A DNA stretch of 62,098 nucleotides from Oscillospiraceae bacterium (GCA_017555565.1 JAFZGF010000013.1:1-62098), one strand, 5' to 3'. Numbered from the stretch's first letter, positions 17,560 through 26,850 are shown. Translations and numbers: made by a program. The notes: generated by a model not told the origin, from the sequence alone.

Positions 17560-18120
17560 ATGCACCACTCACAGATTATACAGCGAATGGAAGATTGCCC
17601 TGTAATTGCTGCCGTTCACGACAGTGAATGGGACAGGGTGCTTGACTCACCTGTGGAAATCATTTTTTATCTGGACGCAAACCTGCTGACAATAAAAGAC
17701 AGGGTTGAACGGGCACACAATGCTGGCAAAGCTTTGTTTGTACACGTTGACCTTGCCAATGGTATTGCCAAGGATAAAACAGCAGTTGAATATCTGGCAA
17801 ACTGCGGTGTGGACGGCATATTGTCCACACGACCACAGATGATTCGACGGGCAAAGGAATGTGGCATCGTGGCTGTGCAGAGATTTTTTGTTGTAGACAG
17901 CCAGGGTATCAACAGCATCCGAGAAATGATAAAAACATCAGCACCGCATATAATTGAAATTATGCCTGGTGTGATTACAAAAGTTATAAAACAGTTCCGG
18001 AAACTGGATGTACCTGTTATTGCAGGTGGTCTGTTGGAAACAAAGGCAGAAGTTACAGCGGCTCTGGGAGCAGGTGCCGGCGGGGTATCTACCAGCAGGG
18101 AAGAGCTGTGGTATCTGTAA
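17560..18120 (+). CDS. glpP: Glycerol-3-phosphate-responsive antiterminator GlpP
   Basis: A 186-residue TIM-barrel RNA-binding antiterminator. In Bacillus subtilis GlpP binds glycerol-3-phosphate and the leader mRNA of glp genes, allowing transcription past a terminator. Family features seen are the start CPVIAAVHD, LFVHVDLANGIAKD, VDGILSTRP, QRFFVVDSQ, EIMPGV, and the phosphate-loop-like VIAGGLLETK. GGGAGG precedes the ATG. The gene directly precedes the glycerol-3-phosphate oxidation genes and a leader terminator that is the obvious target. Confidence 0.94.
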   Translation: MHHSQIIQRMEDCPVIAAVHDSEWDRVLDSPVEIIFYLDANLLTIKDRVERAHNAGKALFVHVDLANGIAKDKTAVEYLANCGVDGILSTRPQMIRRAKECGIVAVQRFFVVDSQGINSIREMIKTSAPHIIEIMPGVITKVIKQFRKLDVPVIAGGLLETKAEVTAALGAGAGGVSTSREELWYL

Positions 18121-18151
18121 AAATTAATATAACCGCAAGAGATTTAGAGAG

Positions 18152-18203
18152 ACGGAGAAAGAAGGACACATTTATGTGACCTCTTTTTCCGTTTTGTTTT
18201 TTT
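18152..18203 (+). promoter_or_regulatory. GlpP-type leader terminator upstream of glpA-like gene
   Basis: A long hairpin ACGGA...CACAT/ATGTG...TCCGT with small bulges and a T-rich tail lies between glpP and the next gene, 41 bases before its start codon. In glp operons of Firmicutes such leader terminators are opened by GlpP with glycerol-3-phosphate; the function here is inferred from context. Confidence 0.75.
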
Positions 18204-18244
18204 AAAAAAAACAGTATTGACTGTGTAAATATAAGGAGTAAATT

Positions 18245-19681
18245 ATGGAAAAATTTGATATTCTGATTGCAGGCGCCGGTGTTACTGGCGGTATGATTGC
18301 AAGAGAATTGTCCCGTTACCAGCTGACTGTATGTCTGCTGGACAAAGCAAACGATGTAGCAACAGGTGCTACAAAAGCAAACAGCGGCATTGTTCACGGT
18401 GGCTATGACCCAGAACCAGGCACACTGAAAGCACAGCTGAATGCCAGCGGTGTTGAACTGCTGTTTGAAGCGGCAAAACAGCTGAATGTACCACATAAAA
18501 GAAATGGCTCTATGGTTTGTGCATTTGCTCAGGAAGAAAACCATATCATTGACCAGCTGTACGAAAGAGGGCTGGAAAATGGCATTGAAGGACTGTCAGT
18601 AATCACAGGTGACCAGGCAAGAGAGCTGGAACCTGAACTTTCAGACAAAGTGACAAAAGCCCTGCTGGTAACAAACAGCGGTATTGTGTGCCCTTACGAA
18701 CTGACAATTGCCGCAGTAGGCAATGCTATGGATAACGGCGTGGAACTGAAAAGAAACTTTGCGATCAGCGATATTGCAAAAATTGGTGAAGGCTTTGTGG
18801 TTTCTGCCGCAGATGGCAGAAAAGTACAGGGCAAATATCTTATCAACTGTGCAGGCAGTTTTGCCGATGATCTGGCTGCCATGGTTGGTGATAAATTCTA
18901 TCAGATTATTCCAAGAGCCGGCGAATATATGCTGCTGGACAAGGCAGAAGGTGTACGCGTAAGCCGCACTATCTTCCAGACACCTGGCAAAGAAGGCAAA
19001 GGCATTCTTGTTACACCTACAAATCACGGCAATCTGCTGACAGGCCCTACTGCCACCGAGGTTGAACACGGTGAAAGCACAGAAACAACAGGTGCACAGC
19101 TGGCTTATGTACAGCGAATGGGTGCAAAAAGTGTTCCCGGTGTAAATTTCCGCCAGGTTATCACATCCTTTACAGGCGTGCGCGCGTCTGTGGCAGGCGG
19201 CGACTTTATCATAAAAATGTCTGATAAAGTAGACGGCTTTGTTCACGTTGCCGGTATAGACTCACCTGGCCTTACCTGCTGTGTATCCATTGCAAAATAT
19301 GTTCTGGATATCCTTAAAAATGCAGGTGTACAGCTGACAGAAAAAGAAAACTGGAATGGCACCAGAGAGGATATGCACGCTTTTGCAAAAATGTCCATTG
19401 AAGAAAAGAACGAAGTTATTAAAAATAACCCGTCCTATGGCAAGATCATCTGCCGCTGTGAAACAGTGACAGAGGGTGAAATCATTGCAGCTATCACAAA
19501 AAATCCTGTTGCCCTGGATATTGACGGTGTAAAACGCCGTACGCGTTCTGGTATGGGCAGATGTCAGGGTGGTTTCTGCTCATCCTATGTTATGAAACTT
19601 ATTGCACAGCACACAGGCACAGATATGACAGATGTTACCAAAAATGGCGCTGGTTCATATATGCTGACTGAAAAAATGTAA
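18245..19681 (+). CDS. FAD-dependent oxidoreductase, GlpA-like, with BFD [2Fe-2S] domain
   Basis: A 478-residue flavoprotein of the GlpA/DadA-like group. The N-terminus has the FAD-binding IAGAGVTGGMIAREL, and the middle VHVAGIDSPGLTCC segment is typical. The last 80 residues form a BFD-like [2Fe-2S] domain with four cysteines (CRCETV and CQGGFC). Together with the next two genes it forms the three-gene unit that oxidises glycerol-3-phosphate to dihydroxyacetone phosphate in many Clostridia, probably at the membrane surface. AAGGAG precedes the ATG. The GlpP-type leader controls entry. glpK and glpF are not in the window. Confidence 0.9.
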   Translation: MEKFDILIAGAGVTGGMIARELSRYQLTVCLLDKANDVATGATKANSGIVHGGYDPEPGTLKAQLNASGVELLFEAAKQLNVPHKRNGSMVCAFAQEENHIIDQLYERGLENGIEGLSVITGDQARELEPELSDKVTKALLVTNSGIVCPYELTIAAVGNAMDNGVELKRNFAISDIAKIGEGFVVSAADGRKVQGKYLINCAGSFADDLAAMVGDKFYQIIPRAGEYMLLDKAEGVRVSRTIFQTPGKEGKGILVTPTNHGNLLTGPTATEVEHGESTETTGAQLAYVQRMGAKSVPGVNFRQVITSFTGVRASVAGGDFIIKMSDKVDGFVHVAGIDSPGLTCCVSIAKYVLDILKNAGVQLTEKENWNGTREDMHAFAKMSIEEKNEVIKNNPSYGKIICRCETVTEGEIIAAITKNPVALDIDGVKRRTRSGMGRCQGGFCSSYVMKLIAQHTGTDMTDVTKNGAGSYMLTEKM

Positions 19682-19693
19682 GGGGGAAGAAGA

Positions 19694-20941
19694 ATGCTTA
19701 ATCACGATATAGTAATTGTTGGCGGCGGTCCTGCCGGTATGGCTGCGGCTGTTGCGGCATATGACAACGGTGTAAAAGATGTAGTTATCCTTGACCGCGA
19801 CGATGACCTGGGCGGTATCCTGCGCCAGTGTATCCACAATGGATTTGGTCTGCACAAACTGGGCGAAGAACTGACAGGTCCGGAATATGCAGCTGTATAT
19901 AAAGCAAAAGTAGAAGAACGCGGTATCACAGTATACAAAAATACAATGGTCCTGGATGTTTCCAAAGACAGGGTGGTTACAGCCACAAACCGCGATGGCA
20001 TTATGCAGATTCAGGCAAAGGCTGTGGTTCTGGCTATGGGTTGCCGTGAAAGAAGCCGTGGCGCACTGAACACTCCTGGCACACGTCCTGCGGGCGTTTA
20101 TTCAGCAGGTACAGCACAGAAACTTATCAACTGCGAAGGCTATATGGTTGGTAAAAAAGTTGTCATCCTTGGCAGTGGCGACATCGGTCTTATTATGGCG
20201 CGCCGTATGTCCCTTGAAGGTGCAAAAGTTGAGGCTGTATGCGAAATTATGCCTTACTCCGGCGGTCTTACAAGAAATATTGTGCAGTGTCTGGAAGATT
20301 TTGATATCCCTCTTTATCTCTCCACAACAGTGGCACAGATTCACGGCCAAAAGCGCCTTGAGGGTGTGACAATTGCCCAGGTGGACGAAAACCGCAATGT
20401 TATCGAAGAAACAAAACGCTTTATCGAATGTGATACACTTCTGCTGTCTGTTGGTCTTATTCCTGAAAATGAACTGACAGTCCAGGCTGGTATTTCTATG
20501 GACAGAATTACAAGCGGTGCCATGGTAGACGAAAACTGTGAAACAGATGCAGAAGGTATTTTTGCCTGCGGCAATGTTCTTCATGTACACGACCTTGTTG
20601 ACTATGTTTCTGATGAAGCTGAACGTGCAGGCAAAGGTGCTGCAAACTATGTTAAAAATGGCAGCAACAAAACAGAGTACATCCCTGTAAAAGCTGTAGG
20701 CGGTGTAAGATATGTTATGCCACAGCATATTCACGCACAGCCAGGGGAAGAAGTTTCACTGTTCATGCGTGTGGGTCAGCCATATGGCAAAGTTCGCCTG
20801 ACAGCAAAATGCGGTGACAAGGTGATGGCTCAGGCTGTAAAACTTAAGGTTGCACCAGGCGAAATGGAAAAACTGGTTATAAAAACAGACAAATTCGCTG
20901 ATCTGACAGGCGAAATTACAGTAACACTGGAAGAAATGTAA
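19694..20941 (+). CDS. NAD(P)/FAD-dependent oxidoreductase of the glp unit
   Basis: A 415-residue pyridine-nucleotide-disulphide-oxidoreductase-fold flavoprotein. FAD motif IVGGGPAGMAAAVAA is at the N-terminus, the second dinucleotide motif ILGSGDIGLIMARR near residue 155, and ACGNVLHVHD near residue 295 closes the FAD site. A Cys (LRQCIHNG) near residue 46 is in the place of the NADH-oxidase/sarcosine-oxidase-alpha-like group rather than a disulphide. It starts 12 bases after the GlpA-like gene with GGGGGAAG as ribosome site and presumably passes electrons with it. Confidence 0.9.
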   Translation: MLNHDIVIVGGGPAGMAAAVAAYDNGVKDVVILDRDDDLGGILRQCIHNGFGLHKLGEELTGPEYAAVYKAKVEERGITVYKNTMVLDVSKDRVVTATNRDGIMQIQAKAVVLAMGCRERSRGALNTPGTRPAGVYSAGTAQKLINCEGYMVGKKVVILGSGDIGLIMARRMSLEGAKVEAVCEIMPYSGGLTRNIVQCLEDFDIPLYLSTTVAQIHGQKRLEGVTIAQVDENRNVIEETKRFIECDTLLLSVGLIPENELTVQAGISMDRITSGAMVDENCETDAEGIFACGNVLHVHDLVDYVSDEAERAGKGAANYVKNGSNKTEYIPVKAVGGVRYVMPQHIHAQPGEEVSLFMRVGQPYGKVRLTAKCGDKVMAQAVKLKVAPGEMEKLVIKTDKFADLTGEITVTLEEM

Positions 20942-20954
20942 GGAGGAAAAGGAA

Positions 20955-21302
20955 ATGGAAAGAAAACTTACATGTATTATCTGCCCTCGCGGATGCCAGC
21001 TGACAGTGAGCGGTGAAGCGGACAATCTGACAGTAACAGGTCATGCCTGCCCAAGAGGTCAGGTTTATGGCATAAACGAAGTATCAAACCCTGTGCGCAC
21101 AATCACATCCATTGTAAGGGTGGCCAACAGAGAAGATACCATGGTAAGTGTCAAAACAGCACAGCCAGTACCAAAGGGTGCAATTTTTGAAGTTATGAGT
21201 CTTATCAGAAACACAACAGTGAATGCACCTGTAAAAATCGGTGATGTTATTATTGATAGTGTCTATGGTACGCAGGTAATAGCAACCAAAAATATAGACT
21301 GA
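20955..21302 (+). CDS. DUF1667 protein, third subunit of the glp unit
   Basis: A 115-residue protein opening with CIICPRGCQL and CPRG about 22 residues later, four cysteines that likely bind metal or an iron-sulphur cluster, followed by a small beta-rich domain. DUF1667 proteins regularly follow the GlpA-like and NAD/FAD oxidoreductase pair in Clostridia, so a small electron-transfer subunit is likely (inference). AGGAGG lies 8 bases before the ATG. It is the last gene before a new promoter. Confidence 0.88.
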   Translation: MERKLTCIICPRGCQLTVSGEADNLTVTGHACPRGQVYGINEVSNPVRTITSIVRVANREDTMVSVKTAQPVPKGAIFEVMSLIRNTTVNAPVKIGDVIIDSVYGTQVIATKNID

Positions 21303-21346
21303 TTTAATACTTATTATACAAATAAGTTCACAGCAGTACCTATTTG

Positions 21347-21375
21347 TTGACAATATTGGTAGTATTTGATATATT
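21347..21375 (+). promoter_or_regulatory. Promoter for the MATE gene
   Basis: TTGACA, 17 bases, TATATT. The predicted start of transcription lies before, not after, the terminator-like hairpin at 21395. Confidence 0.72.
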
Positions 21376-21394
21376 GAATATGTTATTTTAATTA

Positions 21395-21431
21395 AAAAGC
21401 GATGTAGGTGTTACACCTTACATCGCTTTTA
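21395..21431 (+). terminator. Terminator-like hairpin between promoter and MATE gene
   Basis: Stem AAAAGCGATGTA.GGTG/CACC.TACATCGCTTTT with a 3-base loop and one bulge. It can end the glp transcript, but because it is downstream of the MATE promoter it also sits in the MATE leader and may attenuate it. Confidence 0.75.
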
Positions 21432-21473
21432 TATGTGAATTTTATAAATTTGAGAAAAAGTGAGGAAAATTCA

Positions 21474-22865
21474 ATGAGTGGTAGAAGAATTCTTATTGAC
21501 GACCGTGTAAAGCCGTCAACCACCATATTTCTGCTGGCATGGCCTGTTCTGGTAGAACAGATTCTGTCAACACTGGTACACTCTGTTGACACTGCAATGG
21601 TTGGTTCCCTTGGTGCAGTTGCCACAGCTTCAGTTTCCATCAGTGGCACACCTATGATGCTTATCAACGGTATCGTAATGTCTTTCGGCATGGGTTTCAC
21701 TGCCCTTATAGCCCGTAGTGTAGGTGCTCAGGACTATGAACGTGCAAGAGGTCTGACAAGACAGGCTCTGGTTACAGTTCTTATGATGGGTATTCCTATT
21801 TCAATTCTTTGTTATTCCCTGTCAGAAACTATCCCACGTCTGATGGGGGCAGAACCGGATGTTCTGGTTCTGGCTACACAGTACAACAAAATTATGGCTT
21901 TGGCTATGATTTTCCGTACACTTACAATGGTTCTGTCTGCTATTTACCGTGGTTACGGTGATACAAAAACACCAATGGTTATCAACACCTGTGTTAACCT
22001 GGCAAATGTAGTAGGTAACTACCTGCTTATTTACCCAACACACGAAGTTAACCTGTTTGGCAATACATTCACTGTATGGGGCGCCGGCTGGGGCGTAGCA
22101 GGTGCTGCTGCTTCCACAACTGGTACAATCATCATCGGTGCTACAGTAATGCTGCTGATGACATTCCTCAGAAAAGCTCCACAGCAGATTCATCTGGGCG
22201 AAAGCTATCGACTGGTAAAAAGAGACATCCAGGCCGTTATGAGAATCAGCGTTCCTATGATGTTTGAAAGATTTGTAATGGGTGGTGCATCCGTTATCAT
22301 TGCATCCACAGTTGCTTCCCTGGGTACAATTGCTCTGGCTTCCAACTCCCTGGCTGCAACAGTTGAATCCTTCTCTCTGATGCCTGGTTTTGCATTCGGT
22401 TCTGCATGTACAACATTGGTTGGTCAGTCACTTGGTGCTGAAAGACCAGATATGGTTGACAGATATGTAAACACAACTATCAAAATTTCTGTAACAATAA
22501 TGGGTATTGCATCTGTGCTGATGTTTATCTTCTCACCACAGCTGGTAAGCCTGTTTACTCCTGATGCTGCTGTTATCAAAACAGGCGGCGAACTGGTTAA
22601 ACTGCTGGCTCTTATCCAGGTGCCTTACATCATCTCCCAGATTCACTCCGGTGCTCTCCGCGGTGCTGGCGAAACAAAGAGCCTGTTTGTTATCACTCTT
22701 ATCTCCATGTGGGGTGTTCGTGTTCTTGGCGCAACAATTCTTGTTCGCGTTCTGGGCTGGGGCATTCACTGGGTTGTTATCGCTATGGATACAGATAACA
22801 TCGTACGTATGGTACTGTACTGGATCCGCTACAAACGTGACGACTGGAAATATCTTAAATTCTGA
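21474..22865 (+). CDS. MATE-family efflux transporter
   Basis: A 463-residue membrane protein with about twelve helices in two homologous halves. The first helix region LAWPVLVEQILSTLVHSVDTAMVGSLG and the second-half counterpart PMMFERFVMGGASV carry the MATE signatures, and GEVS-like loops follow. It should export a cationic compound or drug in exchange for Na+ or H+. GAGGAAAATTCA precedes the ATG at 21474; the frame extends upstream into the leader hairpin, so the earlier start is unlikely. It has its own promoter and terminator. Confidence 0.92.
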   Translation: MSGRRILIDDRVKPSTTIFLLAWPVLVEQILSTLVHSVDTAMVGSLGAVATASVSISGTPMMLINGIVMSFGMGFTALIARSVGAQDYERARGLTRQALVTVLMMGIPISILCYSLSETIPRLMGAEPDVLVLATQYNKIMALAMIFRTLTMVLSAIYRGYGDTKTPMVINTCVNLANVVGNYLLIYPTHEVNLFGNTFTVWGAGWGVAGAAASTTGTIIIGATVMLLMTFLRKAPQQIHLGESYRLVKRDIQAVMRISVPMMFERFVMGGASVIIASTVASLGTIALASNSLAATVESFSLMPGFAFGSACTTLVGQSLGAERPDMVDRYVNTTIKISVTIMGIASVLMFIFSPQLVSLFTPDAAVIKTGGELVKLLALIQVPYIISQIHSGALRGAGETKSLFVITLISMWGVRVLGATILVRVLGWGIHWVVIAMDTDNIVRMVLYWIRYKRDDWKYLKF

Positions 22866-22871
22866 TAAAAT

Positions 22872-22910
22872 CAAAAGTCATTGGTTAACAGCCAATGACT
22901 TTTGTTTTGT
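22872..22910 (+). terminator. Terminator of the MATE gene
   Basis: Stem CAAAAGTCATTGG/CCAATGACTTTTG followed by TTTTG. Confidence 0.87.
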
Positions 22911-22938
22911 AGTTTTATTTTAATTTTATGGATAATAG

Positions 22939-22967
22939 TTGTAAAAATGTTGGTTTTATGGTATAAT
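22939..22967 (+). promoter_or_regulatory. Promoter for fbp
   Basis: TTGTAA, 17 bases, TATAAT, 34 bases before the start codon. Confidence 0.7.
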
Positions 22968-23001
22968 CTTACATTATGAAAACTTATTGGCAGGAATATA
23001 A

Positions 23002-24972
23002 ATGGAACAGAAAAGATTAGAAGAAAATATAAAGTATCTTACACTTCTTGCGAAGGACTACCCTACAGCACAGCGTGCCGCAGCAGAAATAATCAGTCTT
23101 GAGGCGCAGCTGAAACTGCCTAAAGGCACAGAGATGTATATGTCTGACATACACGGCGAAGATATAGCCTTCAGCCATATGATGAACAACGCCTCAGGTG
23201 TAATCAGAGAAAAAATAGACGTGGCCCTGGCAGGCAACACTACAGATGAACAGCGCGCAATATACGCCAGTCTTATCTATTATCCTGCAGAAAAACTGGC
23301 TGAAATCAAAAGCAAAGAAAGAAATATGGAGGGCTGGTACAAGGTTACATTATACCGCCTTATCGACGTGTGCCGCCACGTGGCCAGCAAAAACACCCGC
23401 CGGTCAGTGCGCCAGGCCATACCTGAAGGGTTCAAGTTTATTATTGACGAACTTCTCCACGCGCATTTTGAAGACCATAACAAAGAGGCTTATTACAACC
23501 AGTTTATATCAGCTATCGTAAACAACGGAATGTCAGACAGTTTTATCGAAGCCATCAGTCTGGTAATAAAACGTCTGGCGGTACATAAACTGCATATTGT
23601 AGGCGACCTTTTTGACCGCGGTGCAAGACCAGACCTTGTCATAGACAGACTGATAAATCATCACGCAGTGGATATTCAGTGGGGTAACCACGATGTACTG
23701 TGGATGTGCGGTGCCACCGGCTCACCTCTGGGTGTGGCCAGTGTTGTGCGCATCTGTGCGGCTTATAACAACCTGGAAGCTCTGGAAGACGGCTATGGTA
23801 TCAATCTGCGCCCACTGGCACGTTTTGCCCGGAATACCTATGGCGACTGCTCTATATGGAAACCACGAAAAGCCATCGGCTATGTAACTGATGACGAAAT
23901 TGCTGTGGCAAAAATCCACAAGGCTATCTCAGTGATTATGTACAAGCTGGAATGCCAGGTCATCGCCCGTAACCCTAATTTTGATATGGCTGACCGACGG
24001 CTGATGCTTAAAACTGATTTCAAAAAAGGCACAGTAAATATTGATGGTGTGGATTATGAGCTTAAAGACAAGGATTTCCCAACAGTTGATCCTGATAATC
24101 CCGCCAAACTCACCAACGAAGAAATTGATGTTATCACAAAGCTGTGCCGGGGTTTTGTAAACTCTGCCCGTCTGCAGGAACACACCCGCTTCCTTTATTC
24201 CCACGGTTCTGCCTACAAGGTGGAAAACGGAATTCTTATGTATCATGGTGTTATTCCGCTGAATGAAGACGGCTCTTTCCGCACAGTCAGCTTTGGCGGC
24301 CGCGGTTACAAAGGCAAGGCTCTTATGGACTATGTGGACTATATGTGCCGTATAGCTTACTTCGGTGATGAAGGCAGCCTGGTTAAACGTATGGGCCAGG
24401 ATATACTGTGGTATCTGTGGTGCGGCAAAAACAGCCCTATGTTTGGCCGTAGTAAAATGACTACTTTTGAAAATGTTCTTCTGAACGAAAAAGAACTTAA
24501 GGTAGAAGGCAAAGACCCATACTATCTCTATCAGGAAGACAGCGTAGTGGCTGATGCCATTCTGGCAGAATTCGGCCTTTCCGGTTCCAAATGCCGCATA
24601 ATCAACGGCCACGTACCTGTAAAAGTTATCAGCGGTGAAGACCCGATAAAAGCAGGGGGCAAGATTATTGTTATTGACGGTGGCTTCTCCCGTGCATATC
24701 ACAGCAAAACCGGTATAGCAGGTTACACTATGGTTTATTCATCCCGCGGTGTTTCACTGCGCGCCCACCAGCCGTTTACAAGCCTGCAGGAAGTAGTTTT
24801 CAACAATACTGATATCCAAAGTAAAGTAAATGTTTTTGAAACTATGGCCAACCGTATGCTGGTAGGGGATACTGATGAAGGCAAGGCTATAAAAGAACTT
24901 ATCCTTGACCTGAGACAGCTTATCCAGGCATATAACAAAGGATATATAAAACAGGAAAAAGAACAGTTTTAA
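23002..24972 (+). CDS. fbp: Fructose-1,6-bisphosphatase, class III
   Basis: A 656-residue gluconeogenic enzyme of the Firmicutes-type class III family, dephosphorylating fructose-1,6-bisphosphate. It carries the calcineurin-like metallophosphoesterase motifs: YMSDIHGED (D-x-H) near residue 47, HIVGDLFDRGARPD, and WGNHDVLWM, then INGHVPVK near the C-terminus. Length is normal for class III (about 640-670). GGCAGGAA precedes the ATG. It is monocistronic; class II aldolase and enolase are encoded elsewhere in the window, so both ends of the triose/hexose pathway are present. Confidence 0.96.
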   Translation: MEQKRLEENIKYLTLLAKDYPTAQRAAAEIISLEAQLKLPKGTEMYMSDIHGEDIAFSHMMNNASGVIREKIDVALAGNTTDEQRAIYASLIYYPAEKLAEIKSKERNMEGWYKVTLYRLIDVCRHVASKNTRRSVRQAIPEGFKFIIDELLHAHFEDHNKEAYYNQFISAIVNNGMSDSFIEAISLVIKRLAVHKLHIVGDLFDRGARPDLVIDRLINHHAVDIQWGNHDVLWMCGATGSPLGVASVVRICAAYNNLEALEDGYGINLRPLARFARNTYGDCSIWKPRKAIGYVTDDEIAVAKIHKAISVIMYKLECQVIARNPNFDMADRRLMLKTDFKKGTVNIDGVDYELKDKDFPTVDPDNPAKLTNEEIDVITKLCRGFVNSARLQEHTRFLYSHGSAYKVENGILMYHGVIPLNEDGSFRTVSFGGRGYKGKALMDYVDYMCRIAYFGDEGSLVKRMGQDILWYLWCGKNSPMFGRSKMTTFENVLLNEKELKVEGKDPYYLYQEDSVVADAILAEFGLSGSKCRIINGHVPVKVISGEDPIKAGGKIIVIDGGFSRAYHSKTGIAGYTMVYSSRGVSLRAHQPFTSLQEVVFNNTDIQSKVNVFETMANRMLVGDTDEGKAIKELILDLRQLIQAYNKGYIKQEKEQF

Positions 24973-24974
24973 AG

Positions 24975-25003
24975 TTGACAGCACCTGTATATAAAGTTAA
25001 AAT
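24975..25003 (+). promoter_or_regulatory. Promoter for the PfkB-family kinase
   Basis: TTGACA, 17 bases, TAAAAT, starting two bases after the fbp stop codon; no terminator separates the genes. Confidence 0.7.
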
Positions 25004-25056
25004 TATTACAGTAAATAATATTTCAGCGGCAGCTTGCCTCTGGTAAGGAGTATAAT

Positions 25057-25953
25057 ATGAAAATTTTGGTATTTGGTTCCCTTAACATCGACCGCAGATA
25101 CATTGTAGACCACTTTGTACAGCCAGGCGAAACACTTTCATCTCTGGATGTTGGCACATTCTCCGGCGGTAAAGGCCTTAACCAGGCTATCGCTTGCAAA
25201 AAAGCTGGCAGCGATGTTTATATGGCTGGTAAAATCGGTAAAGACGGCGCATTTCTGCTGGCTGAGCTGAAAGATGCAGACGTTTCCACAAAACACGTTT
25301 TCATTGATGAAAATATGATGTCCGGCCACGCTATCATTCAGGTTGACACAAACGGCCAGAACTGTATCATCACTTACGGCGGCACAAACAGAGCTATCAC
25401 AAAAGAAGAAATTGACGAAGTTCTGGCAGATTTCTCTGCAGGCGATATTATCCTGATGCAGAACGAAATCAACTCAATGGAATACATCATTGAACAGGCA
25501 CACGCAAAAGGTATGCTGGTTGCCCTCAACCCATCACCTATTGATGATGCACTGATGAACAGCGACCTGTCAAAAGTTACATACTTCATTATGAACGAAG
25601 TTGAAGCAGCAAAAATCAGCGGCAAAGCAGACGTAACAGAAGCATTTGATGTTCTTCGCGCAAAATACCCACAGTCCAAAATTGTTATCACAATGGGCGG
25701 CGACGGTTCAATGTTCTTTGATGGCGAAAAAATCTGGCGTCACGGCATTTACAAAGTAAAAGCAGTTGATACAACAGCAGCAGGTGACACATTCACAGGC
25801 TATTTCCTCAACGGTCTGCTGGAAGGCCTGCAGCCACTGGAAATTATGTCTCAGGCAGCCAAAGCATCAGCTATCGCAGTTTCACAGCCAGGTGCAGCAG
25901 ACTCCATCCCAACAAAAGATGTTGTTCTTGCCACACAGCTGGAACTTAAATAA
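25057..25953 (+). CDS. PfkB-family sugar kinase, ribokinase-like
   Basis: A 298-residue carbohydrate kinase. The N-terminal signature FGSLNIDRRYIVD, the GGKGLNQAIACKKAG substrate-binding segment and the ATP/anion-hole motif DTTAAGDTFTGYF near residue 235 are clear; the last has Ala where the family usually has Gly (DTTGAGD). The catalytic Asp is retained. Ribose, deoxyribose or another pentose is the best guess, fitting nearby nucleoside phosphorylases and rpiB (inference). AAGGAG precedes the ATG. Confidence 0.88.
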   Translation: MKILVFGSLNIDRRYIVDHFVQPGETLSSLDVGTFSGGKGLNQAIACKKAGSDVYMAGKIGKDGAFLLAELKDADVSTKHVFIDENMMSGHAIIQVDTNGQNCIITYGGTNRAITKEEIDEVLADFSAGDIILMQNEINSMEYIIEQAHAKGMLVALNPSPIDDALMNSDLSKVTYFIMNEVEAAKISGKADVTEAFDVLRAKYPQSKIVITMGGDGSMFFDGEKIWRHGIYKVKAVDTTAAGDTFTGYFLNGLLEGLQPLEIMSQAAKASAIAVSQPGAADSIPTKDVVLATQLELK

Positions 25954-25960
25954 AATTTTT

Positions 25961-25998
25961 ACAGCCTCTGAATGTATTTCAGAGGCTGTTGCTTTTTT
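25961..25998 (+). terminator. Terminator of the PfkB-family kinase gene
   Basis: Stem ACAGCCTCTGAA/TTCAGAGGCTGT with a 5-base loop followed by GCTTTTTT. Confidence 0.87.
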
Positions 25999-26045
25999 AA
26001 ACGTCTATATGGTATCATTGTTTTTATGAAAGGCAGGTGTATATT

Positions 26046-26849
26046 GTGGAAAATAAAAGTATTCTGGAGAAGATGCTGTCACTTTTGGTTCTGGCAGGTA
26101 AAATATTTTTTGTGTTCCCAATGGCCTTTGCCTTTTGTGGAGCAACAGCATATATGCTGTATGATTTTGTTCATCTGATTTTCGCATTTGCCAAATATTC
26201 CGTTTACCCATTGGCACATATATTGTCACAGCTTTGTATGGCAATTGGGGCCGCAATGATAGCCCTGGCTTTTATAAAACTGCTTTTTTCACAGAAGCTG
26301 AAAAAGATACAATACGGAAAAATACTAATGCTTTTTGCTGTGTTTATGGTAGCCTCTGCAGTATTTTCCTTGGTGGATGACGCAGAAAGACAGAACTTTG
26401 ATGTTTACTATTATCCGCCTTACATCACCACCTGGCAGACAAAATATGCCTATGAAGAACTGGAATGTGATTATTCCGCTGAAGTAATACAACTCCAGGG
26501 CAGCTTTGTAACTGCCCGTGACGGCTTCCGCCGCGGAGACAGTATACAGCTTGTAACATCAGAAGATATGACCGACCGATACCGAGTAGAAATCATCTAC
26601 AAGGGTAAGGATGCAGAGATGTATATGTTCCATAACGACTATGCGACTGATGAATATGGGGTATACACCGACAGCATAAACATCTGGCCGAAAGATTATG
26701 ATTATGAGCTGTCGGCTGAAGATGTGGCCTATATGTACAAGCACAAAATTGACCTTGAATACAGCGAGCCACTTGTAGTGGAAAAAATAATCATATACAC
26801 AGCATATCCCGAAAAATTTGATACATCTGAAATATGGTTTCAGCATTAA
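26046..26849 (+). CDS. Hypothetical membrane protein
   Basis: A 267-residue protein of unrecognised family. Three hydrophobic segments fall at about residues 10-35, 50-75 and 90-112, followed by a soluble, Tyr- and acidic-rich region of about 150 residues that would face outside if the N-terminus is inside. I start at the GTG at 26046, with AGGCAGG 8 bases upstream; another GTG nine bases earlier is possible. The soluble part has no visible catalytic motif. It is monocistronic, between the kinase terminator and its own terminator. Confidence 0.75.
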   Translation: MENKSILEKMLSLLVLAGKIFFVFPMAFAFCGATAYMLYDFVHLIFAFAKYSVYPLAHILSQLCMAIGAAMIALAFIKLLFSQKLKKIQYGKILMLFAVFMVASAVFSLVDDAERQNFDVYYYPPYITTWQTKYAYEELECDYSAEVIQLQGSFVTARDGFRRGDSIQLVTSEDMTDRYRVEIIYKGKDAEMYMFHNDYATDEYGVYTDSINIWPKDYDYELSAEDVAYMYKHKIDLEYSEPLVVEKIIIYTAYPEKFDTSEIWFQH

Positions 26850-26850
26850 A

